A stretch of DNA of 64,000 bases, taken from the NCBI GenBank assembly GCA_902500805.1, contig CABVSA010000003.1, forward strand, positions 27,101 through 91,100, in the 5' to 3' direction. The notes under the pieces are model-generated. The model did not search any database. It had not been told where the DNA came from and saw only the letters and a list, made by a program, of their open reading frames with translations. The DNA comes from an uncultured Nitrospira sp. (GTDB taxonomy: Bacteria > Nitrospirota > Nitrospiria > Nitrospirales > Nitrospiraceae). Shown piece after piece: positions 61,924 through 64,000 of the stretch. Position numbers and translations under genes: made by a program. Each line of letters begins with the position of its first letter. Within the stretch, counting starts at the first letter, position 1.

Positions 61924-63930
61924 ATGGCGATGATCGATGACGAGGGTGTCAGCAATCAGTCGGAGAACGAACACTTTCAAGACGTCTTGGACGCACGGTT
62001 GTCTCGGCGCGGCTTCTTGACCGGAGGCTTCGCCACTGCGGCAGCGGTGTCGCTCGGCGGCGTAGAAGCGCTGTTAAAGGCCGTCCCAGCCTCAGCTCAG
62101 GAGACTGAAGAGGCCGATGATACGGAGGCAAGAATCGAAGGGCGGAGGCCGCTGATCGGGTTTGAAAGTGTGCCGGTTTCTTCTGCCGATGACGTAGTGG
62201 TTCCCAAAGGCTATACAGCCGAAGTCTTGATCGCGTGGGGCGATCCGGTATCGAACGGTCCCACCTTCAAGCAAGATGCCAGCAATAGCGCGGCAGATCA
62301 GGCGCGGCAGTGGGGTATGCACAATGATGGGCTGGTGTATTTCCCCATTGTCGGGTCGCAACGTGGTCTTATCGTACAGAACAATGAATATACCGATGAT
62401 GGTCTCCTGTTCCCAGACGGCGTGAATAACTGGACTCAAGAGAAAACCAACAAGTCGCTGAATGCCCATGGCGTCTCCATCATTGAAGTCACGAAGCGGA
62501 CGGGGTTCCCCTGGGACTGGAAGCGTCGTCGCGGCAAGTGGGATGTCGTTCGGCCTTCTCCGTTCGCCCGTCGTATCACCGGTATGACACCGATCGAGAT
62601 CGGCGGCCCCGCTGCCGGCGACCCTCGATTGATGACGAGCGACGATCCGACAGGACGGCGAGTGCTGGGCACGCTCAATAACTGCGCGATGGGCTTCACG
62701 CCTTGGGGCACCTATCTCGCGTGCGAGGAAAACTTCAACGGCTATTTCCGAAAGAATGCAGCGCAAACCAATCTCGAAAAGCGCTACGGCATTACGGCAG
62801 CGGGTTTCGGCTACCTGTGGCACACGACCGATAAACGGTTCCGTGTTGACGAAGAACCCAACGAGCCGAATCGGTTCGGCTGGGTGGTGGAAATCGATCC
62901 GTTTCGCCCTCATTCGACGCCGGTGAAACGCACGGCCCTGGGTCGGTTGAAGCACGAAGGCGCATGGGTGCAGGAAGCACGGAATGGAAAGATCGTCGTG
63001 TACATGGGCGACGATGAACGGAACGAATATATTTACCGGTATGTGTCCAATCTGCCTTGGAGACAGGCGCGCGCGCAGGGGATCAACCCGCTCGATGACG
63101 GGATTCTCTACGTTGCCAAGTTCCATGCAGACGGTGTGGGGGAATGGCTGCCTCTGACGACGGACAATCCCCGGTTGGCCGGTTGGTCGCTCAATGACAT
63201 CCTCATCAATACGCGCGGTGCCGCAGATGCAGCCGGAGCCACGATGATGGATCGACCGGAATGGATCGATACCTTCCCCAAAGATCTCACCGCAATCGCG
63301 ACCCTGACCAACAACAGTCGACGCGGTACGACCCCGCCGTCGATCAACAATCCAGACGGCACCACCAGCGCAGGGTCGGCACGACCTCCGGTGGACGCGG
63401 CCAATCCCCGTGCGGTCAATAACTACGGACATATCATCCGTTGGTATTATCGCCAGGACTGGACGGAACCCACGTTTGGGTGGGATATCTTCTCCCTCGC
63501 CGGCGACCCAGCCAACCCAGCCCACGGCTCCACGATCTTTGGCGACAAGTACGGATCGCCGGACGGCATTTACGTGGATCGAAGCGGCTTGATCTGGATT
63601 CAGACCGACGTGTCGACCTCGACGATCAACGCCGGCGCCTATGCGGGATTCGGCAATAATCAAATGTTGGCGGCACATCCGGATACGCGGGAGACGCGGC
63701 GGTTTCTCGTCGGCCCGAGTCAATGCGAAATCACCGGAGTCTTTATGACACCGGATCGTCGAACGATGTTTGTCGGAATTCAACACCCTGGTGAGCGCCC
63801 TGACGATCTACCGGGGGACCCCCTCAATCCCAAGCAATTCAGCTCCTGGCCGGACGGTCCAGAGGGCGGTCGGCCTCGGTCAGCCCTGATCGTCGTGACG
63901 AAGGATGATGGTGGAAGGATCGGGAGTTAG
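61924..63930 (+). CDS. phoX: Tat-exported PhoX-family alkaline phosphatase (DUF839)
   Basis: Secreted phosphatase that frees inorganic phosphate from organic esters; PhoX uses Ca2+ and Fe. 668 residues. The N terminus carries a twin-arginine signal (SRRGFLTGGFATAAAVSLGG, about residues 32-51). The mature part shows DUF839/PhoX segments: DDVVVPKGYTAEVLIAWGDP, GMHNDGLVYFPI, NNCAMGFTPWGTYLACEENF with the metal-binding Cys/Glu, HEGAWVQEARNGKIVVYMGDDE, and SPDGIYVDRSGLIWIQTD. GGAGG upstream of the ATG. Preceded by a candidate Pho box and followed by a terminator hairpin, so it is probably a single-gene phosphate-starvation unit. Confidence 0.92.
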   Translation: MAMIDDEGVSNQSENEHFQDVLDARLSRRGFLTGGFATAAAVSLGGVEALLKAVPASAQETEEADDTEARIEGRRPLIGFESVPVSSADDVVVPKGYTAEVLIAWGDPVSNGPTFKQDASNSAADQARQWGMHNDGLVYFPIVGSQRGLIVQNNEYTDDGLLFPDGVNNWTQEKTNKSLNAHGVSIIEVTKRTGFPWDWKRRRGKWDVVRPSPFARRITGMTPIEIGGPAAGDPRLMTSDDPTGRRVLGTLNNCAMGFTPWGTYLACEENFNGYFRKNAAQTNLEKRYGITAAGFGYLWHTTDKRFRVDEEPNEPNRFGWVVEIDPFRPHSTPVKRTALGRLKHEGAWVQEARNGKIVVYMGDDERNEYIYRYVSNLPWRQARAQGINPLDDGILYVAKFHADGVGEWLPLTTDNPRLAGWSLNDILINTRGAADAAGATMMDRPEWIDTFPKDLTAIATLTNNSRRGTTPPSINNPDGTTSAGSARPPVDAANPRAVNNYGHIIRWYYRQDWTEPTFGWDIFSLAGDPANPAHGSTIFGDKYGSPDGIYVDRSGLIWIQTDVSTSTINAGAYAGFGNNQMLAAHPDTRETRRFLVGPSQCEITGVFMTPDRRTMFVGIQHPGERPDDLPGDPLNPKQFSSWPDGPEGGRPRSALIVVTKDDGGRIGS

Positions 63931-63964
63931 TGGGTGAGCCATCCCCTCCAGTTCGAATGCGCTC

Positions 63965-63995
63965 GCGGGGTCGTCAGAGTATGAGACGACCCCGC
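63965..63995 (+). terminator. Hairpin terminator candidate after phoX
   Basis: GCGGGGTCGTC (63965-63975) and GACGACCCCGC (63985-63995) form a perfect 11-bp stem with a 9-nt loop, 35 bp past the phoX stop. The window ends 5 bp later, so a T-run cannot be seen. Confidence 0.65.
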
Positions 63996-64000
63996 ACCCG

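Noticed and set aside
1..64000. tRNA, rRNA, CRISPR arrays, transposase or integrase genes
   Set aside because: None recognised by eye; a tRNAscan or Rfam search would be needed to exclude small RNA genes in the gaps at 52680-54046 and 61335-61923.

Overview
The window looks like chromosomal DNA of a free-living, Gram-negative, moderately GC-rich bacterium. It has outer-membrane genes (a FadL-type porin, LolA), Tat and Sec exported proteins, a dense set of two-component systems, LuxI/LuxR acyl-homoserine-lactone signalling, polyphosphate metabolism and proteins with PCP_red domains. This combination fits Nitrospira (Nitrospirota) best. That is inference from family distribution: there is no rRNA, nitrite oxidoreductase or other lineage marker here.

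Layout. 1-7714: housekeeping genes (YihY-family tail, M50/CBS membrane protease, polysaccharide deacetylase, GNAT, VOC protein, a DapF homologue with both catalytic cysteines replaced, UvrC, FadL porin), with a MITE-like element between uvrC and fadL. 7886-9557: convergent luxR and luxI, with a near-perfect lux/las-type box inside a 19-bp-arm palindrome upstream of luxI. 9649-25245: a signalling block with NarL-type kinase/regulator pairs (one kinase with about nine PAS domains), a receiver plus kinase dimerisation-domain protein, a YqhA-family membrane protein, and an opposite-strand operon of kinase, FIST protein, hybrid kinase and receiver-kinase. 25456-28958: HerA-like ATPase, DUF486 protein and a membrane-anchored acyl-carrier-like protein.

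28961-34454: an unusual uvrA locus. The two ends of a diverged uvrA flank a 5.2-kb segment holding an intact but short uvrA, a GHKL ATPase and an MNT/HEPN pair, and a 120-bp stretch spanning the uvrA start is perfectly duplicated. 34531-43132: an MCP-like coiled protein with an ODP-type diiron sensor, UbiE/MenG, a B12-binding radical SAM enzyme, a universal-stress/rubredoxin/PCP_red fusion, a radical SAM-SPASM-PCP_red protein and a CopD-like membrane protein. 43381-48091: response regulator, 2OG-Fe(II) oxygenase, LolA and FtsK.

48278-57951 and 61924-63930 form a phosphate/polyphosphate theme: PsiE-like protein, SixA, CYTH-CHAD protein, CBS protein, PstS-like binding protein, Ppk1, a CorA-like protein and Tat-exported PhoX. 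Candidate Pho boxes (7-bp units repeating every 11 bp) lie upstream of the PstS-like gene, ppk and phoX; the first two are followed at the same 10-bp distance by a TAGG-type -10. Between ppk and phoX lies a polyamine-like group: pyruvoyl arginine decarboxylase, deoxyhypusine-synthase-like enzyme and an RMD1/DUF155 protein. Intergenic regions carry imperfect palindromes built from short repeated words, and two such tracts have been absorbed in frame into coding regions (hybrid kinase receiver, HerA-like ATPase). No tRNA, rRNA, CRISPR array or transposase gene was recognised.
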